Under the pieces are notes generated by a model. The model was not told where the DNA came from. It saw nothing but the letters and a program-made list of their open reading frames with translations, and did no database searches. The position numbers and the translations under genes were made by a program. This document shows, one piece after another, positions 1-9,817 of a stretch of 64,000 nucleotides of DNA (its first letter is position 1; each line of letters starts with the position of its first letter). Source of the stretch: Burkholderia sp. L27(2015) (lineage in GTDB: Bacteria; Pseudomonadota; Gammaproteobacteria; Burkholderiales; Burkholderiaceae); the NCBI RefSeq assembly GCF_009765705.1, contig NZ_LMUX01000021.1, positions 882,312 to 946,311 on the forward strand, in the 5' to 3' direction.

Positions 1-612
1 ACCGAAGGCCTGAGCCGTTCGGAAGCGCTCGAATTCAGCGTGATGGCGGAAGATGAATTGGTGCTGATCGCCGCGCCCGGGGCGGATATTGCGCTGGCGC
101 CCGTGGACACAAAAATAACTGCGGGCACAGCGGCCAAGAAATCCGCGCGTGTACAGGCAAATGCGCGGGCGACCACACGGGCAAACGCGCCGCCAAGCGC
201 CTCGGTGCGTGCAACCACCCTTAAGCCAGCCGGTGCGATAGCCGTGAGCGCATTGCATGGCTTGCCGCTGCTCATGCGCGAACCCGGGTCCGGCACCCGC
301 GCGGTAATGGAACAGGCACTCGCCACGCATGGCGTCGTGCCGCGCTCGGCGATGACACTGGCCAGTACCGAGGCGATCAAGCGCATGGTCGCCGCCGGCA
401 TGGGCTACGCGTTTGTTTCGGCGCTCGCGGTCAGTACCGAAGTGCAAGCGGGCCTGCTGACCATCGTTCCGGTCAAGGGCCTGCGCATACGCCGTCCGCT
501 ACATCGGTTGGAACTCAAAGGCAGTTGGACCAGCCCTGCGGTTACCGCTTTTCTGCAGTTCATGTGTCAAAATGCGGATAGTCACCGCGTCTCGCGCGCC
601 CCTACCCCTTAG
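1..612 (+). CDS. LysR-type transcriptional regulator, C-terminal part (5' truncated by window)
   Basis: The frame is open from base 1 to a TAG at 610-612, so the helix-turn-helix domain lies outside the window. What remains is the effector-binding domain. It has the strand DELVLIAAPG, then LPLLMREPGSGTR, STEAIKRMVAAGMGYAF and a final helix, as in CysB/CbbR-like LysR regulators. Between the first two motifs there is a stretch of about 40 residues rich in Ala, Thr, Lys and Arg. I infer it to be an insertion, because family members normally join these motifs by a short linker. The target genes cannot be deduced. The call to the LysR family is firm; the ligand is unknown. Confidence 0.85.
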   Translation, partial: TEGLSRSEALEFSVMAEDELVLIAAPGADIALAPVDTKITAGTAAKKSARVQANARATTRANAPPSASVRATTLKPAGAIAVSALHGLPLLMREPGSGTRAVMEQALATHGVVPRSAMTLASTEAIKRMVAAGMGYAFVSALAVSTEVQAGLLTIVPVKGLRIRRPLHRLELKGSWTSPAVTAFLQFMCQNADSHRVSRAPTP

Positions 613-645
613 TTTGCCCAACCTGAGCGTTTGCCCTGCGGCCTC

Positions 646-1188
646 ATGAGAATTCTCGGTATAGACCCCGGCTTGCGTGTGATGGGATTCGGCATCATCG
701 AGCAACATGGCTCGCAGCTCGGCTATATCGCCAGCGGCGTGATCAAGACGGCAGACGCCGATTTGCCGCACCGGCTAGGGACGCTGTTCGAAGGGATCTC
801 GACGCTGGTGCGCGAATACGCGCCCGACCAATCGGCCATCGAAAAAGTCTTCGTCAACGTCAATCCGCAATCCACGCTACTGCTCGGACAAGCGCGCGGT
901 GCGGCAATCTGTGCGCTGGTGGCAGGCGGCTTGCCGGTCGCTGAATATACGGCCTTGCAATTGAAGCAGGCGGTGGTGGGCTACGGTCGCGCCACCAAAG
1001 AACAAATGCAGGAAATGGTGATGCGCTTGCTCAAGCTTTCGGGCAGGCCCGGCACCGACGCGGCCGATGCGCTGGGCATGGCGATTTGTCACGCCCACGC
1101 GGGTGTCGCCGTGAAAGCCCTTGGCGGGCTGGCGCCTTCGCTGGCGAAAAAAGGTTTGCGCGTGCGGCGCGGGCGGCTGGTCGGTTAG
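646..1188 (+). CDS. ruvC: Crossover junction endodeoxyribonuclease RuvC
   Basis: RuvC is the Holliday-junction resolvase that works with RuvAB in recombinational repair. The 180-residue product has the usual family length. All four catalytic acidic residues sit at the Escherichia coli positions: D7 in GIDPG, E66 in AIEKVF, and D138 and D141 in TDAADALG. The ATG at 646 is chosen because it gives the canonical start MRILGIDPG; an upstream TTG would add five residues. It heads ruvC-ruvA-ruvB, all on the plus strand. Confidence 0.98.
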   Translation: MRILGIDPGLRVMGFGIIEQHGSQLGYIASGVIKTADADLPHRLGTLFEGISTLVREYAPDQSAIEKVFVNVNPQSTLLLGQARGAAICALVAGGLPVAEYTALQLKQAVVGYGRATKEQMQEMVMRLLKLSGRPGTDAADALGMAICHAHAGVAVKALGGLAPSLAKKGLRVRRGRLVG

Positions 1189-1243
1189 GTTTGCGTGTGC
1201 GACGCCAGTGACTTCCCTTGTCTTCATTAACGGATGAACCGAT

Positions 1244-1825
1244 ATGATCGGACGAATTGCCGGCGTTTTGCTGGAAAAAAACCCACCGCGGCTGCTGGTC
1301 GATTGCGGCGGCGTCGGCTACGAAATCGATGTGCCGATGAGTACGTTTTATAACCTGCCGGCCATAGGCGAACGTGTCGCACTGCTTACGCAATTGATCG
1401 TGCGTGAGGATGCTCACCTGCTGTTCGGCTTTGGCAGCGTCGACGAACGCATGACGTTTCGCGAGTTGCTCAAGATTACCGGCGTCGGTGCGCGCATGGC
1501 GCTCGCGGTGCTCTCGGGCATGAGTGTCAACGAGCTGGGGCAGGCGGTCACGCTGCAAGACGCCGCGCGCCTGACCCGCGTGCCCGGCATCGGCAAGAAA
1601 ACCGCCGAGCGCCTGCTGCTCGAACTCAAGGGCAAGATAGGCGCAGACCTCGGGGTGGCCGGCGGCATCGCGGCAGCGCCAGACCATGCGAGTGACATCC
1701 TGCATGCGCTGCTGGCGCTCGGCTACTCCGAAAAAGAAGCGCTGCTTGCGGTTAAGAGCGTGCCCGCCGGTTCCGGGGTATCGGACGGGATCCGGCTGGC
1801 GCTGAAGGCTTTGTCCAAGGGATAA
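1244..1825 (+). CDS. ruvA: Holliday junction branch migration protein RuvA
   Basis: RuvA binds four-way DNA junctions as a tetramer and loads the RuvB motor. The 193 residues show an N-terminal OB-fold (about 1-64, starting MIGRIAGVL). Two helix-hairpin-helix motifs follow (ITGVGARMA and [13 protein letters not shown]). A C-terminal RuvB-contacting domain with [12 protein letters not shown] completes it. It follows ruvC after 55 bp and precedes ruvB by 111 bp. Length and domain order are normal for the family. Confidence 0.98.
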   Translation: MIGRIAGVLLEKNPPRLLVDCGGVGYEIDVPMSTFYNLPAIGERVALLTQLIVREDAHLLFGFGSVDERMTFRELLKITGVGARMALAVLSGMSVNELGQAVTLQDAARLTRVPGIGKKTAERLLLELKGKIGADLGVAGGIAAAPDHASDILHALLALGYSEKEALLAVKSVPAGSGVSDGIRLALKALSKG

Positions 1826-1936
1826 CAAGCCACGAGACCACCGGTGGGACGGCGATGGCACCGATAAGCGCGACGCGGCATTATTCACCTTTGCCTTGTC
1901 TGCTCGCACGGTCGACCTAAGCGGTACAATCGAACC

Positions 1937-2995
1937 ATGATAGAAACCGAAAAACTTGGCGCCGAGCGTATTATCGCTGCCACGCCGACTTCGCCTAACG
2001 AAGAGGTCTTCGAGCGCGCGCTGCGTCCGAAGCAGCTCGACGAGTACGTCGGGCAGGAAAAGATACGCGGTCAGTTGGAGATTTTTATCGAAGCGGCCCG
2101 GCGCCGTTCCGAAGCGCTCGACCACGTGCTGCTGTTCGGCCCCCCTGGGTTGGGAAAGACGACGCTCGCGCACATCATCGCGCGTGAAATGGGCGTCAAC
2201 CTGCGCCAGACGTCCGGCCCCGTGCTCGAACGGGCCGGCGATCTGGCCGCGCTGCTGACCAATCTCGAAGCCAACGACGTCTTGTTCATCGACGAGATCC
2301 ATAGGCTTTCTCCCGTCGTCGAGGAAATTCTGTATCCGGCGCTCGAGGACTATCAAATCGACATCATGATCGGCGAAGGTCCGGCGGCGCGTAGCGTCAA
2401 GCTCGATTTGCAGCCGTTCACCCTAGTGGGTGCAACCACCCGCGCCGGGATGCTGACCAACCCGTTGCGCGACCGCTTCGGCATTGTGGCGCGGCTTGAG
2501 TTCTACTCTGCGACCGAGCTGGCCCGTATCGTGCACCGATCGGCCGATCTGCTGGGCGCACAAATTGGCGACGATGGCGCAATGGAAATCGCCAAGCGCT
2601 CGCGCGGCACGCCGCGTATCGCCAATCGCTTGCTGCGACGCGTACGTGACTTTGCCGAGGTCAAGGCCGATGGCCGCATTACCGCCGCTGTTGCCGACGC
2701 CGCGCTGGCTATGCTCGATGTCGATGCGGTCGGCTTTGACGTCATGGATCGCAAGTTGCTCGAGGCGATCCTGCATAAATTCGATGGCGGACCGGTCGGA
2801 GTCGACAACCTCGCGGCGGCGATCGGCGAAGAACGCGACACGATCGAAGATGTGTTGGAGCCGTTCCTGATTCAGCAGGGTTTCTTGCAACGCACACCAC
2901 GCGGGCGCGTCGCGACTTTGCTCGCTTATCGGCATTTCGGGTTGGCTGCCCCCGACACCGGACCCATACGCGACATGTGGGACGCGGCCAGCTAA
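1937..2995 (+). CDS. ruvB: Holliday junction branch migration helicase RuvB
   Basis: RuvB is the AAA+ ring motor that drives branch migration with RuvA. The 352-residue protein has the Walker A motif GPPGLGKT (about residues 68-75), Walker B LFIDEIH (about 116-122), the sensor-1 segment GATTRAG, and a C-terminal winged-helix region. An extended -10-like element (GGTACAAT, 1923-1930) lies just ahead of the ATG, but I could not find a matching -35, so a separate promoter is only possible. Length is typical. Confidence 0.98.
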   Translation: MIETEKLGAERIIAATPTSPNEEVFERALRPKQLDEYVGQEKIRGQLEIFIEAARRRSEALDHVLLFGPPGLGKTTLAHIIAREMGVNLRQTSGPVLERAGDLAALLTNLEANDVLFIDEIHRLSPVVEEILYPALEDYQIDIMIGEGPAARSVKLDLQPFTLVGATTRAGMLTNPLRDRFGIVARLEFYSATELARIVHRSADLLGAQIGDDGAMEIAKRSRGTPRIANRLLRRVRDFAEVKADGRITAAVADAALAMLDVDAVGFDVMDRKLLEAILHKFDGGPVGVDNLAAAIGEERDTIEDVLEPFLIQQGFLQRTPRGRVATLLAYRHFGLAAPDTGPIRDMWDAAS

Positions 2996-3026
2996 GCCGA
3001 TACGCGCTCACACATCTCCATCCGAT

Positions 3027-4013
3027 ATGGCCTCCCCCTCCGACCCGCTCCCCACTGGCTCAAGATCGACCACCTCCGCGAAGTCGAACGAAGGGGGTGA
3101 CAGGATGCGTGCTGGGGTGCAAGCGGGAGTGCAAACGGGCGTACGTGCGCGCATCGCCGCGGGCGTCACTCAGTTGACCAGCAGTCAAAGCCTGCCGATC
3201 GATTATTCATCGCCGCCCGGAGATCCCGGTCTGTTCGGCCCCGACTCGGTTTGTTGGAAGGTGCATGCCGATTTCACCTCGATGATCGTGGGCGGCATTA
3301 GCGCGCTGATGTTGCAGGCGTTGCATCCGCTTGCGCTCGCAGGCGTCTGGGACCATTCGAGCTTTCGCACCGATATCCATGGCAGGCTCAGGCGCACCGC
3401 GACGTTCATCGCAGGGACCACCTATGGCAGCCGCGCCGACGCTTTGACGTTGATCCAGCGTGTCAAGACGATCCACGAGAAGGTCAAAGGGACGGCACCC
3501 GACGGGCGTCCGTACGCGGCCGATGATCCGATCTTGCTAACGTGGGTGCACGTGGCGGAAATGTCGAGTTTTTTGGCTAGCTACCTGCGTTATGTCGACC
3601 CCGATCTGGCGCCCGCCGATCAGGACCGTTATTACCGCGAGACGGCGCTGATCGCCGAACTACTCGGCGCCACCGGCGTGCCCAAGTCGCGCGAAGAGAT
3701 TGCGTTTTATTTGCAAAGCAAGCGCGCCGAACTGGAAGTCGGACCACGCACGCGTGAGGTGGTGCGTGTCCTGATGGCTGCGCGTGCGCCGACCTTGGCG
3801 ACGCGTCCGGTCGGCAAACTGCTGCTGGGCGCGGGTGTCGATTTACTGCCCGACTGGGCTCAGCGTAGCCTGGGCTTTGGGTTGTGGGCCCCGCTGCGGC
3901 GCGTCGTGGTCCGGCCCGGTGTGCGTGCAATCGCGCCGGTGATGCGCTGGGCATTGCGCAATGGGGTGTCAAAGCGTGCGCGAGCCAGAGTGGCTGCGTG
4001 CGCTGAGACTTGA
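3027..4013 (+). CDS. Oxygenase MpaB family protein (DUF2236)
   Basis: The 328-residue product has the hallmarks of the DUF2236/MpaB family. These are FGPDSVCWKVH near residue 70, a GGISALMLQALHPLALAGV segment, a histidine- and arginine-rich stretch ending TFIAGTTYG, and WVHVAEMSSF. Members are thought to be heme-dependent oxygenases, as in the fungal mycophenolic acid enzyme; the substrate here is unknown. The first 60 or so residues are poorly conserved, and a later ATG at 3105 is possible. The stop codon lies in the first unit of a degenerate tandem repeat at 4007-4074. Confidence 0.8.
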   Translation: MASPSDPLPTGSRSTTSAKSNEGGDRMRAGVQAGVQTGVRARIAAGVTQLTSSQSLPIDYSSPPGDPGLFGPDSVCWKVHADFTSMIVGGISALMLQALHPLALAGVWDHSSFRTDIHGRLRRTATFIAGTTYGSRADALTLIQRVKTIHEKVKGTAPDGRPYAADDPILLTWVHVAEMSSFLASYLRYVDPDLAPADQDRYYRETALIAELLGATGVPKSREEIAFYLQSKRAELEVGPRTREVVRVLMAARAPTLATRPVGKLLLGAGVDLLPDWAQRSLGFGLWAPLRRVVVRPGVRAIAPVMRWALRNGVSKRARARVAACAET

Positions 4014-4074
4014 TACGCCGGGTACTTGATACTACGCCGGGTACTTGATACGCCGGGACGCTGGATACGCCGAA
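4007..4074 (+). repeat. Degenerate tandem repeat over the MpaB-family stop codon
   Basis: Four imperfect units of 16-19 bp built on ACTTGATACGCCGGG lie at 4007-4022, 4023-4041, 4042-4057 and 4058-4074. The TGA stop of the upstream gene (4011-4013) is part of the first unit. The array sits between that gene and the convergent phosphatase gene. Confidence 0.8.
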
Positions 4075-4166
4075 TTCGAGGCTCTCAGCGCGCAACCTGC
4101 GCCGCCGCAGCAGGAATTCACGACTGGCGAGCTTCTACGACTAGCGAGAATTGACGACCAGCCCGC

Positions 4167-4844
4167 TCAAACCACTCGCGGGTCGACCCGATCGCCAAAT
4201 CCATCGTCCGCACTCGTTTCGAGGTGCTCGATATCGGCCCAACGAATCACGCGCGCGCCATACGCATCAAAATCGAGCACGTTGACGCTGGCATTGAGCA
4301 ACGCATGAGTACGCGGTGCTGCCAAGGTCATCCGGTTCGCATAGCGATAAGCACAATCGAGAACACCACCGTGTGCCACGGCCACGATGCGCTGCCCGCT
4401 ATGCCGTTGCGCGAGTCCGACTAACGCCGTCGTCACGCGGTCGTAGAACGCCTGCTGCGACTCGCCACCCGTGGGTGCAAATTGCGGATCGCGGGTTTGC
4501 CAAGCGGCATACTCGATCGGAAACCGAACCCGGATCTGCTCCGGATCATGGCCTTCAAACGCACCGTACATGCGCTCGCGCAACGCCGGAGCCGGCACGA
4601 TGGTTAGTCCTAGTGCATCCGCCAGCGGCTGCGCGGTTTCGCGCGCACGCGCCAGGTCGCTGCTGTAGATCGCGTCGATGCGCATCCCCGGCCCTTGATA
4701 CACGCGTTCGGACAAATGCACCGCAAGACGTTGGGCCTGCTCCCTGCCCGTCGCCGACAAGCCGATATCGAGATGACCTTGAATACGCTTGACGCGATTC
4801 CAGTCGGTTTCGCCGTGACGTACGAGGAGGATTTGTGTGGACAT
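4167..4844 (-). CDS. Histidine phosphatase family protein (GpmB-like)
   Basis: This is a 225-residue member of the phosphoglycerate mutase/histidine phosphatase superfamily. The catalytic RHGETDWN motif puts the phospho-accepting His at residue 10. The second-half motif VAHGGVLDC supplies the other active-site His. Despite GpmB-type names, such enzymes are often general phosphatases, so the substrate is open. The ATG at 4844 gives the canonical MSTQILLVRHGE start, and an upstream in-frame start would add 20 unlikely residues. It starts 11 bp after the dtd stop, so the two are probably co-transcribed. Confidence 0.88.
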   Translation of the reverse strand: MSTQILLVRHGETDWNRVKRIQGHLDIGLSATGREQAQRLAVHLSERVYQGPGMRIDAIYSSDLARARETAQPLADALGLTIVPAPALRERMYGAFEGHDPEQIRVRFPIEYAAWQTRDPQFAPTGGESQQAFYDRVTTALVGLAQRHSGQRIVAVAHGGVLDCAYRYANRMTLAAPRTHALLNASVNVLDFDAYGARVIRWADIEHLETSADDGFGDRVDPRVV

Positions 4845-4855
4845 GATAACGATAG

Positions 4856-5341
4856 CTAGCCGTTCAGACGAGGGGAAGCCGACGGCGCGCGCGCATCGAG
4901 CCAAAAGGTGACCGGGCCGTCGTTGACCAGCGCCACCTGCATGTCGGCGCCGAATTCGCCAGTCTGAACATCGGAATGAGCAGCACGGGCGCGCTCGACA
5001 AAGTAGTCGAAGAGTCGCTGGCCGTCAGCGGGCGCAGCCGCTGGCGTGAAGCTGGGGCGCATGCCGTTGTGCGTGTCGGCCGCGAGCGTGAACTGCGAAA
5101 CCAGCAGCAAGCCGCCCGAGCGCCCAGCGCCGTCGATATTCTGCACGCTCAGATTCATTTTCCCCTGCGCATCGCTGAACACGCGGTAGCCGATGACTTT
5201 CGCCAGCAGCTTGTCGGCAAGCGCCTCGGTATCGCCACGCTCGGCACACACGAAGGTCAGCAAACCGGGGCCGATGGCACCGGTGCTGCGCCCGGCCACC
5301 GTCACCTCGGCCCGCAACACGCGTTGGATCAGCGCAATCAT
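4856..5341 (-). CDS. dtd: D-aminoacyl-tRNA deacylase
   Basis: Dtd hydrolyses D-amino acids from mischarged tRNAs, classically D-Tyr-tRNA(Tyr). The 161-residue product shows both active-site signatures, SQFTLAAD and the Gly-Pro motif NDGPVT. The start [13 protein letters not shown] at 5341 is the family start. It lies 70 bp downstream of tyrS on the same strand, a fitting functional neighbour. Confidence 0.96.
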   Translation of the reverse strand: MIALIQRVLRAEVTVAGRSTGAIGPGLLTFVCAERGDTEALADKLLAKVIGYRVFSDAQGKMNLSVQNIDGAGRSGGLLLVSQFTLAADTHNGMRPSFTPAAAPADGQRLFDYFVERARAAHSDVQTGEFGADMQVALVNDGPVTFWLDARAPSASPRLNG

Positions 5342-5411
5342 GACGGGATCACGATGCAACCCGGCCGGTTGCTTGCAAGCCTATGGCTTTGTGCATAGTT
5401 CAGACGAACAT

Positions 5412-6680
5412 TCAGACGATCAGCGTGACACGCGCGAACCGCCGCTTGCCCACTTGCACTACATACGTACCGGGCTCGACCTTGAGCGCCTTGTCGGAGA
5501 TGAGGGTGCCGTCGATGCGCACGCCGTTTTGTTCGATATTGCGCAACGCGTCGCTGGTTGACGGCACGAGACCGGCCTGCTTGAGCAACTGCCCGATCGC
5601 AAGCGGCGCGCCGCCCAGGCTCACGGCCGGGATATCGTCAGGCACGCCGCCTTTGGCGCGGTGGTTGAAATCTTCGAGTACGCGCTCGGCGTCGGCAGCC
5701 GTATGAAAGCGGCTGACGATTTCCTGGGCCAGCAGCACCTTGAAATCGCGCGGGTTGCGACCGCTTTCGGTCTCACTACGAAAGCCAGCGATTTCCTCGA
5801 GACTACGAAACGATAGCAGTTCGAAATAACGCCACATCAACACATCGGAAATACTCATCAACTTGCCGAACATATCGGCCGGTTTTTCGCTGATGCCGAC
5901 GTAGTTCGCTTTCGACTTGGACATTTTTTCGACGCCGTCCAAGCCTTCCAGCAAAGGCATCGTCAAAATGCACTGCGGCTCCTGACCATACTGCTTTTGC
6001 AGTTCGCGGCCCACCAGCAGATTGAATTTCTGATCGGTGCCCCCGAGCTCGAGGTCCGAGTGCAGCGCGACCGAATCATAGCCCTGCATCAGCGGGTAAA
6101 GGAACTCGTGAATCGAGATAGGCACATTGCCCTGGAAGCGTTTTTTGAAGTCATCGCGCTCGAGCATGCGAGCCACAGTATGGTGCGAAGCCAGTTTGAT
6201 CATCCCGTCCGCGCCGAGGGGCAACGACCATTCGCTGTTGTAGCGAATTTCGGTCTTTTCGCGGTTCAGCACCATCACGGCCTGTTCGAAATACGTTTCA
6301 GCGTTGAACTTGATTTGCTCTGGCGTCAGCGGCGGCCGGGTCGCATTGCGGCCAGACGGATCACCGATCAGGGATGTGAAATCGCCTAGCAGGAAGATCA
6401 CCGTGTGCCCGAGGTCCTGCAACTGGCGCATCTTGTTGAGCACTACCGTATGACCGATATGGATATCGGGCGCGGTCGGATCCAGGCCAAGCTTGATGCG
6501 CAGCGGTTTGCCGGTAACGGCACTACGCGCGAGCTTCTGGATAAATTCTTCCTCGATCAATAGCTCGTCCACACCGCGCTTGGCGATCGCGAGGGCATGC
6601 CGCACTTCGTCGGTGATCGGATAGACGGCCGCGGGGCCTGCGCTCGGGGCTGGGTTGGTGGCGTTCTGCTCAGTGCTCAT
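5412..6680 (-). CDS. tyrS: Tyrosine--tRNA ligase
   Basis: This is a class I aminoacyl-tRNA synthetase that charges tRNA(Tyr). The 422-residue protein has the HIGH motif as [10 protein letters not shown], the KMSKS loop as [13 protein letters not shown], and a C-terminal S4-like RNA-binding domain (about the last 65 residues). The exact KMSKS suggests the TyrZ-type branch rather than the E. coli TyrS branch. The ATG at 6680 ([10 protein letters not shown]) is preferred over one 63 bp upstream. It is followed by dtd and the phosphatase gene. Confidence 0.97.
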   Translation of the reverse strand: MSTEQNATNPAPSAGPAAVYPITDEVRHALAIAKRGVDELLIEEEFIQKLARSAVTGKPLRIKLGLDPTAPDIHIGHTVVLNKMRQLQDLGHTVIFLLGDFTSLIGDPSGRNATRPPLTPEQIKFNAETYFEQAVMVLNREKTEIRYNSEWSLPLGADGMIKLASHHTVARMLERDDFKKRFQGNVPISIHEFLYPLMQGYDSVALHSDLELGGTDQKFNLLVGRELQKQYGQEPQCILTMPLLEGLDGVEKMSKSKANYVGISEKPADMFGKLMSISDVLMWRYFELLSFRSLEEIAGFRSETESGRNPRDFKVLLAQEIVSRFHTAADAERVLEDFNHRAKGGVPDDIPAVSLGGAPLAIGQLLKQAGLVPSTSDALRNIEQNGVRIDGTLISDKALKVEPGTYVVQVGKRRFARVTLIV

Positions 6681-6887
6681 TCTGTGGTGGTATGTCGGTG
6701 ATGGTGTATCGGTGAAATCGCAAAAACGATGCTCGGCCAGCAATAGCCGGATGCGGCTAAGCCCATGATTTTACGTGATGTGGCCGAGCTAGGTCATATT
6801 TAGCGCGCACGACAGGTTTGAGCACGGTGTCAGGCCACGCGCAAGCCTCTGTTTCGCGGGATAATCGCGTCATCGAAGGGAGACGGC

Positions 6888-8015
6888 ATGGCTCAATCTA
6901 AGGCGGACGGCATTTATTTCGGCATGATGTCGGGCACCAGTCTCGACGGGGTCGATGCGGTCGCAGTCGAATGGCGGGAAGGCGCCGTGCCGCGCGTGCT
7001 GGCACAGAGCGCCATCAGTTTTCCAGGCCCCCTGCACGACGAACTGCATGGCTTGCAGCAAGCGGGCTACGATGAAATCGACCGCGAAGCGCGTGCGGCC
7101 AATCAGTTGGCGCATTGTTACGCGCAATGCAGCGCCGCGCTGCTTGAACTCGGATCGCTACAAGCGAGTGAGGTCCGTGCGATCGGTGTGCATGGCCAGA
7201 CCATCCGGCATCGGCCCGAGCGAGGATACACGCGCCAGACCAACAACCCGGCGTTGCTCGCGGAACTCAGCGGCATCGATGTCATCGCCGATTTTCGCAG
7301 TCGCGATATCGCGGCAGGCGGGCAAGGCGCGCCGCTGGTGCCGGCATTTCACGCCACGGTGTTCGGTGCGCCTGGAACGACCCGGGTAGTGTGCAACATA
7401 GGCGGCATCAGCAATCTGAGCGTATTGCATGCCGATGGCAGCATTAGCGGTTTTGATTGCGGGCCAGGAAACGCGCTGCTCGATTATTGGGCGCATCGAC
7501 ATCTGCAGCAACGCTACGATGACGGCGGCGCTTACGCGGCCCAGGGGCAGGTGCTACAGCTCCTACTGGCCGATTTACTCGGCGAGCCTTTTTTTGCGCT
7601 AGCGCCACCCAAGAGTACTGGCCGCGACTTGTTCAATAGCGACTGGTTGACGGCCAAGCTGGCATCGCATGCCGCGCTTGCGCCTGCCGACGTGCAAGCC
7701 ACACTGACGTTTTTGACTGCGGTATCGATCGCCCGCGAAATCGAGCGGCATGCCGTCGATTGCGACGCGGTGTTTGTATGCGGGGGCGGTGCGTTGAATC
7801 GAACGCTGATGCGCGACTTGAAAAGCGCCTTGTCCACGCTGGGCCTACACGTTAGCGTGCAGGCGACCGACGTGCTGGGTGTGCCCGCGCTGCAGGTCGA
7901 GGCATTTGCCTTCGCCTGGCTGGCACGGCAATTCGTGGCTAGACAAGCCGGTAATTTGACTGCCGTAACCGGTGCTGCCGGTCCGCGCGTACTGGGCGCA
8001 CTTTATCCGCGCTGA
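6888..8015 (+). CDS. anmK: Anhydro-N-acetylmuramic acid kinase
   Basis: AnmK phosphorylates and opens anhydro-MurNAc during cell-wall recycling in the cytoplasm. The 375-residue protein has the [14 protein letters not shown] nucleotide motif near the start, [14 protein letters not shown] in the middle, and [11 protein letters not shown] near the end. A good Shine-Dalgarno (AAGGGAG) precedes the ATG, and a -10-like GATAAT lies at 6860-6865 without a clear -35. It is divergent from tyrS and convergent with erpA, with 36 bp between the stops. Confidence 0.97.
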   Translation: MAQSKADGIYFGMMSGTSLDGVDAVAVEWREGAVPRVLAQSAISFPGPLHDELHGLQQAGYDEIDREARAANQLAHCYAQCSAALLELGSLQASEVRAIGVHGQTIRHRPERGYTRQTNNPALLAELSGIDVIADFRSRDIAAGGQGAPLVPAFHATVFGAPGTTRVVCNIGGISNLSVLHADGSISGFDCGPGNALLDYWAHRHLQQRYDDGGAYAAQGQVLQLLLADLLGEPFFALAPPKSTGRDLFNSDWLTAKLASHAALAPADVQATLTFLTAVSIAREIERHAVDCDAVFVCGGGALNRTLMRDLKSALSTLGLHVSVQATDVLGVPALQVEAFAFAWLARQFVARQAGNLTAVTGAAGPRVLGALYPR

Positions 8016-8051
8016 TCAGTGAGCACCGGACCGCAGCAAAACAGCCGCGAT

Positions 8052-8432
8052 TTAAGCGGAAAACGACGATCCGCAGCCGCAGGTGCTGGTCGCGTTCGGA
8101 TTCTTGATCACAAACTGAGCGCCGTTGATGTCGTCTTTGTAGTCGATCTCCGCACCCACGAGATACTGATAGCTCATCGAGTCGATCAACAACTGCACGC
8201 CGGCCTTATCCATGACGGTGTCGTCTTCGTTGATCTCTTCGTCAAACGTGAACCCGTACTGGAAGCCTGAACAACCGCCACCCTGCACGAACACGCGCAG
8301 CTTGAGCGCGGGGTTGCCTTCTTCTTCAATCAGTTGCTTGACCTTATCCGCGGCGCTGTCCGTGAAGACCAGCAAGCTGGGCATGGCGGGAGCGGGTGTG
8401 GACGTGACAGGAGCTTCAGATACTGCATTCAT
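8052..8432 (-). CDS. erpA: Iron-sulfur cluster insertion protein ErpA
   Basis: This is an A-type carrier that delivers Fe-S clusters to apoproteins. The 126-residue protein has the three conserved cysteines: Cys54 in GGGCSGF, and Cys118 and Cys120 in the CGCG tail. The ATG at 8432 begins MNAVSEAP; a longer frame would add 12 residues. The N-terminal 20 residues are a variable Pro/Ala/Thr leader. It lies downstream of the rplM-rpsI operon, separated by a terminator hairpin. Confidence 0.95.
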   Translation of the reverse strand: MNAVSEAPVTSTPAPAMPSLLVFTDSAADKVKQLIEEEGNPALKLRVFVQGGGCSGFQYGFTFDEEINEDDTVMDKAGVQLLIDSMSYQYLVGAEIDYKDDINGAQFVIKNPNATSTCGCGSSFSA

Positions 8433-8577
8433 GTAATTTCTCCGAAAGACAAGACGCTTTGACCACATTGTAGAGCCGATTCGAAACTCGTGCTGAAACG
8501 CACTCCGCCGAATAAGGTCTTGTTTGGATTAAGAAAATTGCAAAACCGGCAAAATGCTGAAAAAAACTGCCTGCAAT

Positions 8578-8611
8578 AAAAAAAAACCGCCGGGCGACGG
8601 TCGCCGGGCGG
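8578..8611 (-). terminator. Rho-independent terminator of rplM-rpsI
   Basis: A GC-rich hairpin (CCGCC at 8587-8591 pairing with GGCGG at 8607-8611, with further internal pairing) is followed on the minus strand by a U-run encoded by the nine A residues at 8578-8586. It lies about 45 bp after the rpsI stop. Confidence 0.88.
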
Positions 8612-8656
8612 TTTTTCTGAGCATCGATTCCGGCATACGGCCGGAACGCGTGCCGA

Positions 8657-9049
8657 TTAACGCTTCGAGAATTGCTTCCTGCGGCGTGCCTTGTGGAAAC
8701 CGACTTTCTTACGTTCGACTTCACGTGCATCGCGGGTAACAAAACCAGCGTGCGACAGTTGCGGCTTCAGCGTTGCGTCGTAGTCCATCAGCGCACGCGT
8801 GATGCCGTGGCGTACTGCACCGGCTTGACCCGTTTCACCACCGCCGTTCACGTTGACTTTGATGTCAAACGTACCCGAGTGGTTCGTCAGTTCCAGCGGT
8901 TGACGCACGATCATCAGCGAGGTTTCACGCGAGAAATACTCAGCGATCGGCTTGCCGTTGACCACGATCTCGCCCTTGCCTGCCTTGATGAAAACACGGG
9001 CTACGGCGCTCTTGCGACGGCCGGTACCATAATTCCAATTACCAATCAT
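8657..9049 (-). CDS. rpsI: 30S ribosomal protein S9
   Basis: The 130-residue small-subunit protein starts [20 protein letters not shown]. It ends with the basic tail RRRKQFSKR, whose terminal Arg contacts P-site tRNA in known ribosomes. A strong AAGGAGG Shine-Dalgarno precedes the ATG. It follows rplM by 9 bp, the conserved bacterial pair. Confidence 0.99.
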   Translation of the reverse strand: MIGNWNYGTGRRKSAVARVFIKAGKGEIVVNGKPIAEYFSRETSLMIVRQPLELTNHSGTFDIKVNVNGGGETGQAGAVRHGITRALMDYDATLKPQLSHAGFVTRDAREVERKKVGFHKARRRKQFSKR

Positions 9050-9058
9050 GTGGCCTCC

Positions 9059-9487
9059 TTAGATCTCGAGCGCTTTGGGCTGTTGAGCCGTATGCGGATG
9101 CGTAGCGTCAGCGTAGACCTTGAGTTTCTTGATCATTGCATAGCCGAGCGGGCCCTTGGGCAACATGCCTTTCACTGCCTTCTCGAGCGCGCGGCCCGGG
9201 AAGCGTTCCTGCATCTTGCCGAAGGTCGTTTCATAGATACCGCCCGGGTAACCCGAGTGACGGTAGTATTTCTTGTCGGTGCTCTTGTTGCCGGTGACGC
9301 GCAACTTACCTGCATTGACGATGATGATGAAATCGCCGGTATCGACGTGCGGGGTGAATTCCGGTTTGTGCTTGCCGCGCAGACGGCGTGCCACTTCGCT
9401 GGCGACACGTCCCAGAACTTTATCCGTAGCGTCAATCACGTACCATTCACGCGTCACCTCATGGGCTTTTGCGGAAAATGTCTTCAT
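9059..9487 (-). CDS. rplM: 50S ribosomal protein L13
   Basis: The 142-residue large-subunit protein begins [20 protein letters not shown] and contains GDFIIIVNA and the YRHSGYPGG segment typical of L13. It is the first gene of the rplM-rpsI operon. The untranslated leader is about 115 nt and begins with a hairpin; a clear sigma-70 promoter lies upstream at 9609-9638. Confidence 0.99.
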   Translation of the reverse strand: MKTFSAKAHEVTREWYVIDATDKVLGRVASEVARRLRGKHKPEFTPHVDTGDFIIIVNAGKLRVTGNKSTDKKYYRHSGYPGGIYETTFGKMQERFPGRALEKAVKGMLPKGPLGYAMIKKLKVYADATHPHTAQQPKALEI

Positions 9488-9576
9488 GATTGATCCAAAA
9501 AAATAAACCTGCCCTTCTTTGAGGCCCTGCTTATCGATGTGCTGTAACGACGCACTGCTGCAGGCTCTCGTACCGC

Positions 9577-9602
9577 CTTTTCCGCGGGCAAATTCGGAAA
9601 AG
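9577..9602 (-). promoter_or_regulatory. Hairpin at the 5' end of the rplM-rpsI leader
   Basis: A perfect 8-bp inverted repeat (CTTTTCCG at 9577-9584 and CGGAAAAG at 9595-9602, loop 10 nt) falls at the predicted transcription start of rplM-rpsI. It could be a 5' stabilising stem or an autoregulatory ribosomal-protein leader. Only the pairing is seen directly. Confidence 0.5.
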
Positions 9603-9608
9603 CCCTGA

Positions 9609-9638
9609 ATTATATGGGAATTTTGCCGGCGCCGTCAA
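9609..9638 (-). promoter_or_regulatory. Sigma-70 promoter of rplM-rpsI
   Basis: On the minus strand a -35 TTGACG (9633-9638), an 18-bp spacer and a perfect -10 TATAAT (9609-9614) are present. The predicted start is near 9602. Confidence 0.8.
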
Positions 9639-9721
9639 AAAAACCGAGGCAACTGGCGTGCAAGCCCACGTGGCGTGCGTCACCTGCGTGCCGCGCAGCC
9701 CGGTAGAAGACCAAAAAGAGT

Positions 9722-9751
9722 AAAAAAAACCCGAACTCTAGGTTCGGGTTT
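9722..9751 (-). terminator. Intrinsic terminator of the 9.8 kb small RNA
   Basis: A perfect 7-bp stem (CCCGAAC at 9730-9736 with GTTCGGG at 9742-9748, loop 5 nt), extended by A-U pairs, is followed on the minus strand by eight U residues (A-run 9722-9729). No annotated gene precedes it on the minus strand except the small RNA. Confidence 0.9.
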
Positions 9752-9811
9752 AATCCACCAAAGGAGGAAGGTGGAGGAGACATGCAGAGGTTGCGCAACG
9801 CAGCAACCATT
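9722..9811 (-). ncRNA. Candidate small regulatory RNA with anti-Shine-Dalgarno loop
   Basis: About 90 nt lie between a sigma-70 promoter (9818-9846) and an intrinsic terminator. Three hairpins can be drawn. The first is a 5' stem with GGTTGC pairing to GCAACC. The second is a middle stem, CCACC with GGTGG (9755-9774), presenting the loop UUCCUCCUUU, complementary to a consensus ribosome-binding site. The third is the terminator. A further UCUCCUCC tract lies 5' of the middle stem. Exposed CCUCC loops of this kind are known from alphaproteobacterial sRNAs with anti-SD loops and from Burkholderia sRNAs. No convincing ORF is present. An RNA role is inferred. Confidence 0.72.
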
Positions 9812-9817
9812 GACGCC

